Source: Hamadaea sp.
Lineage (GTDB): Bacteria > Actinomycetota > Actinomycetes > Mycobacteriales > Micromonosporaceae
Assembly (NCBI RefSeq): GCF_013362815.1
Contig: NZ_JABFVK010000035.1
Coordinates: forward strand, 31,011-95,010
Direction of reading: 5' to 3'
Length of the DNA stretch: 64,000 nt
The translations under genes and the position numbers were made by a program. Positions 1 to 8,714 of this stretch are shown in pieces. How positions within the stretch are numbered: position 1 is the stretch's first letter; each line of letters opens with the position of its first letter. The notes beneath the pieces are model-generated. The model had not been told where the DNA came from. It worked only from the letters and a program-made list of their open reading frames with translations, and searched no databases.

Positions 1-1445
1 TGATTGCTGCCGCCGTTGCAGGCCCACAGAACCAACTGGGTGCCGTTCGCCGTGTTGGAACCCGGGTCGTCCAGGCATTTGCCGGACGCCGGGTTGACCA
101 GTCGTCCGCTGCTGGCCTGCCATTGCTGGTTCGCGCCACCGTTACAGGCCCACCACTCGATGAGCGTGCCGTTGTTGTAGTTGGCCCCGGTGATGTCCAG
201 GCAACCACCACCGATGGTGATCGTGCCGTTGGCGTTGACAGTCCAGCTCTGGGCGGCGGCGTACCCGTTGCAGTCCCACATCTGGACCTTGTTGCCGTTC
301 GTGGCGGCCGCGTTGTTGTTGTCCATGCACTTGCTGCTGTTCAGGCCGGAGACGATCGGCCCGGTGCGGCCACCTGCCGCAGGGCTGTAGGCGGCGGCCA
401 CGAGGTTGGCCTGGACCGAGTTCTCCGTCGCGTCGGACGGGTATCCGGAGGTCATGACGCCTTCGTAGAAGGTTCCGGCGGCACCGATGCTGTTGTCGCC
501 GCCGATGCCGAGGATGATCGCGCCTTCCTTCTTCATCGGGTTGTAGCCCGACACGTTGGGGCGTGCGCCGTTGTAGAAGGTGGACAGTGAGCCGGACTGG
601 GCGTTGCCGCCGCGGATCGACCAGTGGTTCGGCTCGCCCTTGACGATCGCGGTGGTGAACCGGTAGTTGATGGTCGGGTCGTTCGAGTTGTATCCCGCGT
701 TCACGCCGGAGAACAGGCCGTTCTCCAGGTCGGCCATGATCCACGGCCCGTTTCCGGTGCCGTAGCCCCAGACCTTGATGTTGCCGAAGTAGATGGCCTC
801 CATGGTGCCGTTGCCGTTGTCGCGGCTATTGGTCTCGGCGTTGCCGTAGTCGAAGCAGCATCCCCCGTTGTAGTGCGTGCCGTCGAAGATGGCGTACATG
901 CCCTCGGGCTGGTCACCCTTGGCGACACCGTTGGTGGCGTTGTTCCGGTATCCGGTCCCGGGGGACACATAGACCCCGTACGCCTTGTGCCCACCGACCA
1001 TGATCGGAGCGGCGGTCGCGTTCGCGAGGTTGTCGTAACCGCCGGCGGCCGGTCCGCTGAACCCACCAGGCGGGGCCTGCGTGAGATGGTTACCGCGGCC
1101 GCTCTGGTCGTAGATGATCGTGATCAAGCAGGTGGTTCCGGCGCAGAAAGAGTCCTGCTGCGAGGCGTCCACGTAATCCCCGGCCGCCAGCAGGCCGATG
1201 TTGCGGGTCGTGTTGTCCGACGAGCGGCGGACTTGGTACAGCGCACCGTTGTAGGAGCCGTACAACGCGCGAGTCGTGCTGTGAGCGGCGACGCAGGGCG
1301 TGCCACCAGCGGCGTAGATGTCGCAAGGCCCGGTGCCGGCGGCCTGCGAGACGCCGCCGCCGGTGACGGCGCCGACGAGCGCGGCGGCAGCGGCTACAGC
1401 CAGGACAGCGGTGCGAAGACGGTGGAGCCGTCGATGAGGTGCCAT
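1..1445 (-). CDS. abfB: Secreted alpha-L-arabinofuranosidase, GH54 (AbfB-type) with C-terminal ricin-type lectin domain (CBM13), partial
   Basis: The gene runs off the left edge; 481 residues are visible from the ATG at 1445. Residues 1 to about 35 form a signal peptide (RR-rich start, Ala/Val core, then SQAAGTGPCDIY), so the enzyme is exported. Residues about 36-350 match the GH54 catalytic domain, which removes terminal arabinofuranose from arabinan and arabinoxylan. Visible hallmarks are the vicinal cysteine pair in GGCCFDYGN (C196-C197), the ENGLFSG segment (E241, equivalent to the family nucleophile) and GGDNS (D317, equivalent to the acid/base). From about residue 360 a beta-trefoil lectin begins (SSKCMDNNN, QSW, later QQW) and is cut by the window edge. 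Fungal AbfB enzymes carry CBM42 here instead. Catalytic residue assignments rest on family knowledge of fungal AbfB. The gene is monocistronic as far as visible. Confidence 0.9.
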   Translation of the reverse strand, partial: MAPHRRLHRLRTAVLAVAAAAALVGAVTGGGVSQAAGTGPCDIYAAGGTPCVAAHSTTRALYGSYNGALYQVRRSSDNTTRNIGLLAAGDYVDASQQDSFCAGTTCLITIIYDQSGRGNHLTQAPPGGFSGPAAGGYDNLANATAAPIMVGGHKAYGVYVSPGTGYRNNATNGVAKGDQPEGMYAIFDGTHYNGGCCFDYGNAETNSRDNGNGTMEAIYFGNIKVWGYGTGNGPWIMADLENGLFSGVNAGYNSNDPTINYRFTTAIVKGEPNHWSIRGGNAQSGSLSTFYNGARPNVSGYNPMKKEGAIILGIGGDNSIGAAGTFYEGVMTSGYPSDATENSVQANLVAAAYSPAAGGRTGPIVSGLNSSKCMDNNNAAATNGNKVQMWDCNGYAAAQSWTVNANGTITIGGGCLDITGANYNNGTLIEWWACNGGANQQWQASSGRLVNPASGKCLDDPGSNTANGTQLVLWACNGGSN

Positions 1446-1664
1446 GGGGGTGTCCTCTTCTGGAGCGGTGCCTCGGACCCACGTGGTACTGCGCCGTCAG
1501 CGCATGGCGATGACGCGCGCGGGGGCGACAAGGTGGGTCCGTGGGCATGCGGATGTGAGAGCGCGGAGCTACAGATTCCGGGCGTGGCGGCAGGCGCTCT
1601 CCTTTCCGGACGAGGGGCCGGGCGTCGCCGTGCCGGTCGCGAGCCGGGGACGAGGGCTCGCTGG

Positions 1665-1678
1665 TGTGATCGCTAACA
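1665..1678. promoter_or_regulatory. Candidate LacI-family operator upstream of the arabinofuranosidase
   Basis: TGTGATCGCTAACA is an imperfect 14-bp dyad with a central CG, matching at five of seven pairs. It resembles the CG-centred operators of LacI-family sugar regulators in actinomycetes. It lies about 220 bp upstream of the minus-strand GH54 start in a stretch without genes. No LacI gene is in the window, so the regulator would act in trans. The rest of 1446-1730 shows no recognisable gene. Confidence 0.35.
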
Positions 1679-1730
1679 TAGCCAACCTCCGATGCCGAAG
1701 GCAATAGCCAAATCTGGCCCATATTCGGTC

Positions 1731-2404
1731 TCAGAAAGTGTTATCTGACAGTCGCCGGGCGGCCCTTGGTTGCGTACCGTGCTCGGTCACGACGACCGGC
1801 TTGCCGTGGGCGAGTAGCGGCTGAAGTTTGCCCACGTTGTGACTCTCGGTCCGGGCCTCCCGGTAGTGGTCGATGCCCACGAGGTCGAACAGATCCCAGT
1901 CCACCGGCTCGAACGGCATTGCGGCGTACGCGCCGGACGTCGCGGGTGGCCCGAGCCAGGAACTCTCGCAGCGGCGCGACGTGGTGTCCGGCACGGATTT
2001 CGCCGCGCGCGTTCGCCAGCCGCCGCTGGAAGGTGCGGGCCGAGATGATTCCGCGCATGAACAGCGTCGACTCGGTGGCCACGCTGAACACCAAGCGGTC
2101 AGGCCGGATACGGCGCAGCCGCTCGGCCACCTCGGCCGCCCCGCCGATGTGCGCCAGGGTGGGCTCGGGGCTCTGGTCCCACAGCTCGGGAGAGAACCAG
2201 ACCTCCAGGTCCAATGTCAGGGCGATCTCTGCAGCCACCCGGAGACGGTCGATGTCGCGGCCGCAGATCTTGACGGTGTTGCAGTGCCGGTCGTCGCGAA
2301 TGACCTGCAACTCGCGTCGGACGACCGCGGGATCGAATACGGGGCGCCAGTCGGCCCAGAGGACCCGGCCGGCCGACGTCGTAGAGAACGCCCCGACGTT
2401 TCAT
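1731..2404 (-). pseudogene. Decayed TIM-barrel protein of the actinobacterial 'abortive infection protein' family
   Basis: The reading begins at ATG 2404 (MKRRGVLYDVGR) and then needs a one-base shift near 2363-2371 to continue as VLWADWRPVFDPAVVRREL. It runs through CNTVKICGRDIDRL and LEVWFSPELWDQSPE, and shifts frame again near 1938 into AYAAMPFEPVDWDLFDLVGIDHYREA. It stops after VVVTEHGTQPRAARRLSDNTF. As I recall the family, intact members are about 350-400 residues and continue with more than 100 residues after this VVTE(F/H)G motif, so the C-terminal third is missing. About eight family residues also seem lost at the second shift. Despite the family name, the sequence looks like a glycoside-hydrolase-type barrel, and a role in phage defence is not shown by anything here. 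The start overlaps the stop of the upstream HTH gene as ATGA. Two frame breaks plus truncation argue for real decay rather than one sequencing error. Confidence 0.75.
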
Positions 2405-2640
2405 CGCTTCGGCTTGTCCGCGCCGGCCTCGACCATCTTCTGGATCGCCTGACGAGTCACGCCCAGTTCTCGCGCGATGTCGGACTGGGACAGGCCGTCG
2501 CCCAGTAGCGCCTCGATCAGCCGTCGTCGTTCCCGAGCCAGCTCACGCACGACACGGGCATGCTCGAGGGCCGCGGCGCGTACCCGTTTCAGCTGATCGA
2601 TGAGATCCGCTTGAGTCTGAGGCTCATTGGTCTTGCGCAC
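2401..2640 (-). CDS. Small helix-turn-helix DNA-binding protein
   Basis: A 79-residue protein starting at GTG 2640 (VRKTNEPQTQADLIDQL). Residues about 10-50 are a charged alpha-helix. Residues about 52-72 form a helix-turn-helix of the sigma-70 region 4/transposase-resolvase kind (LSQSDIARELGVTRQAIQKMVE). The open frame extends further upstream, but the extension reads through the palindromes and promoter. GTG 2640 sits where transcription from the -10 at 2647-2652 should start, so the mRNA may be leaderless (GTG 2643 is the alternative). Its TGA overlaps the ATG of the decayed barrel gene, so both were one operon. The two palindromes in its promoter suggest autoregulation. The pairing of this HTH type with the barrel family recurs in actinomycetes (recollection, not checked). 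Confidence 0.7.
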   Translation of the reverse strand: MRKTNEPQTQADLIDQLKRVRAAALEHARVVRELARERRRLIEALLGDGLSQSDIARELGVTRQAIQKMVEAGADKPKR

Positions 2641-2646
2641 CACGAC

Positions 2647-2690
2647 ATTATGACAACCCGGGGTTGTCGTTGTCAACCTGGGGTTGTCAA
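2647..2690 (-). promoter_or_regulatory. Promoter with two tandem palindromic operators for the HTH gene
   Basis: Two dyads start 20 bp apart, about two helical turns: GACAACCCGGGGTTGTC (2652-2668) and GTCAACCTGGGGTTGTC (2672-2688). On the minus strand TTGACA (2676-2671) and CATAAT (2652-2647) are 18 nt apart and form a good -35/-10 pair. The first palindrome fills the spacer and touches the -10, while the second covers the -35. A second TTGACA occurs at 2690-2685. The layout predicts repression by a dimeric protein, most simply the HTH protein itself. The membrane gene starting at 2869 lies on the other side. Confidence 0.6.
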
Positions 2691-2868
2691 GACTGACGGG
2701 CCTGAGCTGGCGCATTGACCGTAGGGGCATCCACCGGGGCATCGTCTCCTGCGGCTCGACGGTTAGGGGTTGGCCGCCGATTTGGTTTCGCAGCGGCCCG
2801 GTACACCACAATGTCGGCAGGCCGCCGTCCCTCGCGGTCGGATCATCGGAGAGGACCACACGAAACTC

Positions 2869-4497
2869 ATGGCGGCTCTAGGCAGCAGGGCACCCGATCC
2901 ACACGCCGGCCCGCTGCGATGGCATACCCGGCCGACCGTGGCGGCGACCCTGCTGGCGGGCGGATTGAGCCTGGTCTGGGCGCTGTGGCTGGCCCGCGAC
3001 GCGGGAGACCTCGCGGCGCAGTACGCGTGGACAGCTTTCGTCCGCGATCATCCCGGCTCGGCCTACAACTTGTCCTGGTACGGAGGAATACACCCAGCGT
3101 CATACAGCGTGATCTCGCCGTATCTGATGGCCCTGATCGGGGTACGCACCACCGGCGTCGTCGCCACCGTCGCGAGTGCCGCCCTCGCGGCCCGGCTGCT
3201 TTCCCGGTCGGGCGTACGCCGGCCTCTGCCGTCCGTCCTGTGGCTGACCGTCGCCGTCTGGCTCAATCTCGCCGCCGGACGCGTCACCTACCTGCTCGGC
3301 CTGGCCGTCGCCCTGCTGGCGGTGGTCGTCCTGCTGGACCGTCGGTCGCGTCCGGTGCTCGCCGCAGTACTGGGCGCTGTGGCCACCTTGTGCAGCCCGG
3401 TCGCCGGACTCTTCATCGAGGTGCTGGCCGCAGCGCTGTTCGTGACCGGCAGACGCCGCCCGGCGTACCTGCTCGCGGCTGGCCCGCCGGTGGTGATCGG
3501 CGCGACCGCTCTGCTGTTCCCGTTCTCTGGCGTGCAACCGTTTCATTGGTACGCGGCGCTGCCAACGCTCGCCGCCGCTGTCGCGGTCGCACTGCTGGTT
3601 CCGCGTGACTGGTCGACGGTACGGGCCGGAGCCTGGGTCTACGCGGCCGGCGTCGGCTTGTGCTGGGCGCTGCCGACGCCGATCGGGAGTAACGTCGAGC
3701 GGCTGTTACTGCTGGCCGGCGCGGCCGTCCTGATGTGCGCAGAAGCCGCCCGCAACCGCGTCGGCCGGCCCCGCTGGGCGAGCTATACAGCGATCGTGGC
3801 GATGGCCCTCTGGACCGTCGTGCATCCGGTCGTGAACATCGTCACCACCGCGCCTGTGACTGCGGGCGTGGCAGACGCACGTCCGCTGATCGCCGAACTT
3901 CATCGCCTGGCCACCCGTCAGGTCCGGGTGGAGGTGGTGCCGCTGCGCTCGCATTGGGAGGCGAGTGGCCTCGCACCGCATGTCAACCTGGCCCGCGGCT
4001 GGAATCGGCAGGCGGACGTGGCCCGGAACCCGTTGTTTTACCAGGATGAGTTGTCGGCCGAGGACTACCGTGCCTGGCTGCGTGAATGGAGCGTCGGATA
4101 CGTCGTGCTCTCGACCGACGAGCCAGACGACGCCGGGATCGCCGAAGCGAAGATCATCAGCTCTGGGCCGCCGTGGCTGAGCCTGGCGTGGGCGGATGAA
4201 AACTGGCGGGTGTACCGGGTCGACGGCGTCGAGCCCCTCGCCACTCCGCCCGCCACGGTCACCTCCGACGGACCCTCGGAGATCACCCTCGACATGCCCA
4301 GCCCTGGCGCGGTGATCGTACGGATCGCCTGGTCACCGTGGCTCGCCATACGCGGCGTCGACGGCGATCCGGCCTCGCACGCCTGCCTGGCCCAGCACGG
4401 CAGGTGGACCGAACTGTCGACGCCGACCGCCGGCACGTTCACCATCGAAGCCCGCTACACCCTCAGCTGGGGCACCGCCTGTCCGAGCATGCCGTGA
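2869..4497 (+). CDS. Polytopic membrane protein of unknown function
   Basis: A 542-residue protein when started at ATG 2869 (MAALGSRAPDPHAG); an in-frame upstream ATG at 2770 would add 33 residues without hydrophobic content. GAGG lies about 14 nt before 2869, so the start is uncertain. Residues about 22-340 hold roughly ten hydrophobic segments. The loop after the first segment is AYNLSWYGGIHPASYSVIS, and the N-terminal half resembles GT-C-like or O-antigen-ligase-like membrane proteins in layout only. Residues about 350-540 are soluble, with WADENWRVYRVDG near the end and a beta-rich finish with two cysteines. No catalytic motif that would fix a reaction was found. It is convergent with the SDR gene (26 nt between stops) and divergent from the HTH operon. 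Function unknown. Confidence 0.75.
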   Translation: MAALGSRAPDPHAGPLRWHTRPTVAATLLAGGLSLVWALWLARDAGDLAAQYAWTAFVRDHPGSAYNLSWYGGIHPASYSVISPYLMALIGVRTTGVVATVASAALAARLLSRSGVRRPLPSVLWLTVAVWLNLAAGRVTYLLGLAVALLAVVVLLDRRSRPVLAAVLGAVATLCSPVAGLFIEVLAAALFVTGRRRPAYLLAAGPPVVIGATALLFPFSGVQPFHWYAALPTLAAAVAVALLVPRDWSTVRAGAWVYAAGVGLCWALPTPIGSNVERLLLLAGAAVLMCAEAARNRVGRPRWASYTAIVAMALWTVVHPVVNIVTTAPVTAGVADARPLIAELHRLATRQVRVEVVPLRSHWEASGLAPHVNLARGWNRQADVARNPLFYQDELSAEDYRAWLREWSVGYVVLSTDEPDDAGIAEAKIISSGPPWLSLAWADENWRVYRVDGVEPLATPPATVTSDGPSEITLDMPSPGAVIVRIAWSPWLAIRGVDGDPASHACLAQHGRWTELSTPTAGTFTIEARYTLSWGTACPSMP

Positions 4498-4523
4498 GGT
4501 GAACCGGCAGGAAGGCATCGGTC

Positions 4524-5285
4524 CTACCGCCCCAGCCAGCCGCCGTCGACGGGGATGACCGATCCGTGGATGTAGTCCGAAGCGGATGAGGCGAGGAAGA
4601 CGACTGCTCCGGCGAGATCGTCGGCGCGGCCCCAGCGTCCAGCCGGAATGCGGTCGAGGATGGCGGCGTTGCGGGCCTGGTCGTCGCGCAGCGCCTGGGT
4701 GTTGTCGGTGGCGATGTATCCGGGCGCGATGGCGTTGACGTTCACCCCACGGCCGGCCCATTCGTTGGCCAGGGCTCGCGTCAAACCGACGAGGCCGGAT
4801 TTCGCGGCGGTGTAGCCGGGCACGTTGATGCCGCCTTGAAAGCTGAGCAGCGACGCCGTGAAGATGATCTTTCCGTGGCCGCGATCGACCATGCGTCGGC
4901 CCACTTCACGGCTGAGAATGAACTGCGCCGAGAGGTTCACCGCGATCACCTCGTCCCAGTACTCGTCGGAGTGGGCGGCGGCCGGCGCTCGCTTGATGGT
5001 GCCCGCGTTGTTGACGAGGATGTCGACGGGCCGGCCATCGTACTCGAGCCGGTCGGCGAGGGCGGCGACCTCGTCGCGGTCGGTGAAGTCGGCCTGGTAG
5101 CCGGTGAAGCTGCGGCCGTGACCGCGTACGCGCTTCTCCACCTCGCTGCCGGTGGGTTCGAGATGGGCGCTGACCGCAACGATGTCAGCGCCGGCAGCGG
5201 CGAGGGCATCCGCCATGGCCAGGCCGATGCCTCGCCGCGCGCCGGTGATCACGGCACGCCGTCCGGTGAGGTCGAAGGGGTTCAC
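4524..5285 (-). CDS. SDR-family dehydrogenase, 2-keto-3-deoxy-sugar-acid type (KduD-like)
   Basis: A 253-residue classical short-chain dehydrogenase. The NAD(P)-binding motif is TGARRGIG near the N-terminus, NNAG sits near residue 93, the catalytic Ser lies in FTASLLSFQGG, and YTAAK gives the Tyr and Lys. The C-terminus is VIPVDGGWLGR. Overall pattern and length resemble 2-deoxy-D-gluconate 3-dehydrogenase (KduD). In this fucose locus the likely substrate is 2-keto-3-deoxy-L-fuconate, the product of the dehydratase encoded divergently; that is inferred from context. The GTG start at 5285 overlaps the TGA of the upstream dehydrogenase as GTGA, so translation is probably coupled. It is the last gene of a three-gene minus-strand operon with a GntR regulator first. 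Confidence 0.85.
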   Translation of the reverse strand: MNPFDLTGRRAVITGARRGIGLAMADALAAAGADIVAVSAHLEPTGSEVEKRVRGHGRSFTGYQADFTDRDEVAALADRLEYDGRPVDILVNNAGTIKRAPAAAHSDEYWDEVIAVNLSAQFILSREVGRRMVDRGHGKIIFTASLLSFQGGINVPGYTAAKSGLVGLTRALANEWAGRGVNVNAIAPGYIATDNTQALRDDQARNAAILDRIPAGRWGRADDLAGAVVFLASSASDYIHGSVIPVDGGWLGR

Positions 5286-6310
5286 GCGGTGGCCTCCTGG
5301 CAATCGATCAGGACCTTCATCACGTTGCCGCCTCTGCGTAACGCGTCGAACGCGGCTGCAGCATTGTCGAGCGGTTCGATACGGGAGATGAGCGCGTCGG
5401 CCGGCACGATGCCGCGGGTCAAGAGGTCGATCGCCGTGTCGTAGTCGCGGCGCTCGTAGACACGGGCGCCGATCATGGTCAGCTCCCGCCAGAAGAACCG
5501 GAACAGGTCGACCTCGCGTCGCTGATTGTGCAGGCCGACGACGACGAGCCGACCGCGTACGGCCAGCAGTTGGACGGCAGTATCGACGCCGGAAGCGGAG
5601 CCGGACACCTCGAAAGCGACCGCGACACCGGCATGGGAGGTCCACGCGTCGACTTCGGCGGCGACGTCCTGCTTCGCCGGGTCGAGCGTGCGCAGGCCGA
5701 GGCCTTCGGCGACCGCACGCCGGTGCGCATCCAATTCGAGAATGGTGACCTGCGCCCCGGCGGACCGTGCGACCAAGCCGATCAACACGCCGACCGGCCC
5801 GCCGCCGATCACGACGGCCGACTCTCCGGACTGCAATCCGGCGCGGCGTACATCGTGCACGGCGACCGCCGTGGGTTCGACCAGGGCGGCGTACGAAAGC
5901 GGTAGTTCGGGCGGCAGGGCGACGACCACTTTGGCCGCGACATTCCAGCGTTGCTGCATCGCGCCGGCGGTGTCGATACCGATGAAGTTGAGCCGGTGGC
6001 AGATGTGGCTATGGCCCGCGTGGCAGGCGGGGCAGGTGCCACACCAGTCCAGTGGCATGACGGTGACCGGTTGGCCGACGGTCAGATCCTCGACGCCGGG
6101 GCCGAGAGCAGCGATGCGGCCGGACATTTCGTGGCCGATCGGCTGGGGTGTGTGGACGCGATGATCCATTGCGCCGTGCAGGATGTGCAGGTCGGTGCCG
6201 CAGATGCCGGTGTACGCGACCGCGATCTGAACCTGCCCGGGACCCGGTGCGATCGGTGGCCGATCCTCGACCACGATCGTCGAGTTGCCGGCGTAAAGCG
6301 CTGAACGCAT
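5282..6310 (-). CDS. Zinc-dependent medium-chain alcohol/sugar dehydrogenase (MDR)
   Basis: A 342-residue protein of the L-threonine/sorbitol dehydrogenase group. The catalytic zinc ligands appear as CGTD and GHE, and the four structural-zinc cysteines as CGTCPACHAGHSHIC. The Rossmann motif is VIGGGPVG near residue 170. The ATG at 6310 is preferred over an upstream in-frame ATG at 6349 because GGAGG lies 9 nt before it. The gene follows the GntR gene by 19 nt and overlaps the SDR gene. In this locus it could oxidise L-fucose to the lactone or act on 2-keto-3-deoxyfuconate; the sequence alone does not decide between them. No lactonase is seen nearby. Confidence 0.85.
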   Translation of the reverse strand: MRSALYAGNSTIVVEDRPPIAPGPGQVQIAVAYTGICGTDLHILHGAMDHRVHTPQPIGHEMSGRIAALGPGVEDLTVGQPVTVMPLDWCGTCPACHAGHSHICHRLNFIGIDTAGAMQQRWNVAAKVVVALPPELPLSYAALVEPTAVAVHDVRRAGLQSGESAVVIGGGPVGVLIGLVARSAGAQVTILELDAHRRAVAEGLGLRTLDPAKQDVAAEVDAWTSHAGVAVAFEVSGSASGVDTAVQLLAVRGRLVVVGLHNQRREVDLFRFFWRELTMIGARVYERRDYDTAIDLLTRGIVPADALISRIEPLDNAAAAFDALRRGGNVMKVLIDCQEATA

Positions 6311-6329
6311 GTGACCTCGCCTCCGTCGG

Positions 6330-7022
6330 TCAGGTCGACTGGGCGTCACGCAGGTGCGTACGCAGCCAGTTCTCCGTCGTCGTGATGTGCATTAGTGCGG
6401 CTGCTTGAGCCAGGATCGCGTCGCCGGTGACCAGCGCTGTGTAGATGGCCTGGTGTTCGCGGAGGGTCTGCCCGGCGGCGTCGGCGTCCACAAGGCCCCG
6501 CCATACCCGGGCGCGCAGTGTCCGGCTGGAGATGCCGTCGAGCACCGTCAACAGCGTCTCGTTGCCGGTGGCGGCGATGACGGTGCGATGAAAGGCGGCG
6601 TCGTGCTGGTTGAGCAGTTCGACGTCGTCGGCTGCGGCCCGCATGGCGTCGAGGTGGCCCCTGACCTCGGCGAGCTGCTGCGGGGAGATGCGGGTGGCGG
6701 CGAGCGCAGTGGCCACCGGTTCGAACAGCCGGCGTACCTCGGTGAGTTCCAGCAAGTTTTCGCCCTGGAGGAGCTCCACTGCGTCGCCGATGCCTTCCAG
6801 TAGCAGTCTCGGCTGCAGGCTCGTGACGAAGGTGCCGTTGCCGCGCCGGACCTCCAGGACTCGGGCGGCGACCAGTGCGCTTACGGCCTCGCGCATGATG
6901 TTGCGCCCCACCCCGAGGTCGGCGGCGAGTTGCTGCTCAGGCGGCAGCTTGGAGCCGGGGGGCAGCTCACCGGACTGGATGAGCTCCCTGAGGCGGATCA
7001 GGGCCTTGTCGGTCAACGACAT
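6330..7022 (-). CDS. GntR-family (FadR subfamily) transcriptional regulator of the fucose locus
   Basis: A 230-residue protein starting at ATG 7022 (MSLTDKALIRLREL), with AGAGG 7 nt upstream. Longer in-frame starts up to 7181 add low-complexity sequence that reads through the promoter. Residues about 1-70 form the winged HTH (LPPEQQLAADLGVGRNIMREAVSAL, then RRGNGTFV). Residues about 90-225 form an all-helical FCD ligand domain with the D..R and H residues of a metal/carboxylate pocket (EVRRLFEP, HDAAFHRTVI, EHQAIYTAL). FCD regulators usually bind sugar acids or keto acids, so fuconate or 2-keto-3-deoxyfuconate is a likely effector (inference). It heads the dehydrogenase operon and is divergent from the dehydratase-transporter operon, so it probably controls both. 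Confidence 0.88.
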   Translation of the reverse strand: MSLTDKALIRLRELIQSGELPPGSKLPPEQQLAADLGVGRNIMREAVSALVAARVLEVRRGNGTFVTSLQPRLLLEGIGDAVELLQGENLLELTEVRRLFEPVATALAATRISPQQLAEVRGHLDAMRAAADDVELLNQHDAAFHRTVIAATGNETLLTVLDGISSRTLRARVWRGLVDADAAGQTLREHQAIYTALVTGDAILAQAAALMHITTTENWLRTHLRDAQST

Positions 7023-7336
7023 GTCTCGGCCTCTCGCGTTCAGCCCCGGCGGCGAAATCGGCGGGTGCGGGACGTCTTGTGAGCCGGGAGCGTAGCAGAG
7101 TAATCCCATGTCTCGAAACCGTCCGCAACGGACTGGCGACTCCATCAATCCGGCGTCTCTTCGATTTTCGCAGGTAGACATGCATGTAGCGAATTCCTCT
7201 CTAGACGGGGCTCGCTGCGACGGCTATAAAGACATCCCATGCCAAGTGTCGCGATGACAGGGCATCGATGGAGAGCGACATGGTCCAGCTACGGCGCGAC
7301 GGTCGGCAGGCCAGCGTGCGGAAGAGGTAGGCAGTC
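7023..7336. promoter_or_regulatory. Divergent regulatory region of the fucose locus
   Basis: This 314-bp stretch between the GntR gene and the dehydratase holds no convincing gene. Possible regulator sites are the perfect 10-bp palindrome ACATGCATGT (7178-7187) and the short dyad TGTC-N5-GACA (7247-7259). A TATAAA at 7225-7230 could be part of a plus-strand -10. The dehydratase ATG at 7337 is preceded by GGAAGAGGTAGGC. Operator assignment is only by symmetry and position. Confidence 0.4.
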
Positions 7337-8638
7337 ATGGCTGAGGTGATCAGCACCGTCGAGGCGATGGACATCCGCTTCCCGACCTCGCGCGAGCTCG
7401 ACGGGTCGGATGCGATGAATCCCGAGCCCGACTACTCGGCGGCTTACGTCGTGATCCGTACCAGCGGGGGCGGCGAGGGCTACGGCCTGGCCTTCACCGT
7501 GGGGCGTGGCAACGAGGTTCAAGTAGCGGCGGTGCGAGCCCTGGCGCCGCTCGTGGTCGGCCTGCCACTGGAGGATGTCCTGGCCGACCTCGGTGGGTTC
7601 TCCCGCCGGCTGACCGGTGACAGCCAGCTGAGGTGGCTCGGCCCACACAAGGGTGCAATCCACATGGCCGCAGCCGCGATCGTGAACGCAGTCTGGGACC
7701 TGTACGCCCGCAGGGAGGGCAAGCCCGTCTGGCGCCTGTTGGCGGAGATGTCCCCCGAACAGCTCGTTGACCTCGTCGACTTTCGCTATCTGCAGGACGC
7801 CCTGACTCGTGAGGAAGCGTTGGAGATCCTGCGGCGTGCAGAGCCGGGACGCGCGCAGCGGCAACGGCAACTGCTCGAACGAGGATTCCCGGCCTACACC
7901 ACCACACCGGGCTGGTTGGGTTACACCGATGAGAAGCTGACCCGGCTGAGCAAGCAGGCGGTGGCCGACGGATTCAATCTGATCAAGCTGAAGGTGGGCG
8001 CCGACCGTGAAGCGGACGTCCGGCGGCTGCGGTTGGCCCGCGACGCGGTCGGCCCGGAGATCCGGATCGCCGTCGACGCGAACCAAGCCTGGGGGGTCGA
8101 TCAGGCGATCTCTTGGCTGGAGCAGCTGGCACCTTACGACCCGTACTGGATCGAGGAACCGACCTCACCGGACGACGTGCTGGGCCATGCCGCGATCCGG
8201 CGTGCTGTCGCGCCCATCAAGGTCGCGACCGGTGAGCACTGTCAGAACCAGGTGATGTTCAAACAGCTGCTACAGGCGGGTGCCATCGACATCCTGCAGA
8301 TGGACGCGAGTCGAGTCGCCGGGGTGACCGAAAACGTCGCGATCCTCTTGCTGGCCGCCAAATTCGGCGTGCCAGTGTGCCCGCACGCGGGCGGGGTCGG
8401 CCTGTGCGAAATGGTGCAGCACCTTGCGATGTTCGACTACGTCGCGGTCAGCGGAAGCATCGACGGCCGAGTCATCGAATACGTCGACCACCTGCATCAG
8501 CATTTCGTGGATCCAGTCGTGATCCGCGGCGGCTATTACGTCGCGCCGACCAGGCCCGGGCTCGGCGCGCGGATGCACGCGCGGTCGATCGCCGCGTACC
8601 GCTACCCGGACGGTCCGCAATGGACGTCCGCCATCTAG
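7337..8638 (+). CDS. fucD: L-fuconate dehydratase (enolase superfamily)
   Basis: A 433-residue protein converting L-fuconate to 2-keto-3-deoxy-L-fuconate. The N-terminal string [28 protein letters not shown] is typical of FucD. The barrel shows the acid/base lysines (LIKLKVG), the three metal ligands (D in VDANQAW, E in [11 protein letters not shown] in ATGEHCQN) and the catalytic His in [11 protein letters not shown]. Length fits FucD, which is longer than mandelate racemase-like relatives. It is the first gene of the plus-strand fucose operon, with a 76-nt gap before the binding-protein gene. The main alternative is a related acid-sugar dehydratase, but the N-terminal signature and the fucosidase in the same operon favour fuconate. 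Confidence 0.93.
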   Translation: MAEVISTVEAMDIRFPTSRELDGSDAMNPEPDYSAAYVVIRTSGGGEGYGLAFTVGRGNEVQVAAVRALAPLVVGLPLEDVLADLGGFSRRLTGDSQLRWLGPHKGAIHMAAAAIVNAVWDLYARREGKPVWRLLAEMSPEQLVDLVDFRYLQDALTREEALEILRRAEPGRAQRQRQLLERGFPAYTTTPGWLGYTDEKLTRLSKQAVADGFNLIKLKVGADREADVRRLRLARDAVGPEIRIAVDANQAWGVDQAISWLEQLAPYDPYWIEEPTSPDDVLGHAAIRRAVAPIKVATGEHCQNQVMFKQLLQAGAIDILQMDASRVAGVTENVAILLLAAKFGVPVCPHAGGVGLCEMVQHLAMFDYVAVSGSIDGRVIEYVDHLHQHFVDPVVIRGGYYVAPTRPGLGARMHARSIAAYRYPDGPQWTSAI

Positions 8639-8714
8639 CCGACCTGCCCGGGTCAGCACCACAACGCACCTCCTGTAACGCGCAGTCCGAACCCGTTTCC
8701 CAACAGGAGTAGCT

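Noticed and set aside
1731..2404. A working phage-defence gene
   Set aside because: The family name alone suggests defence; the gene is frameshifted and truncated and shows no nuclease, ATPase or NAD-consuming motif.
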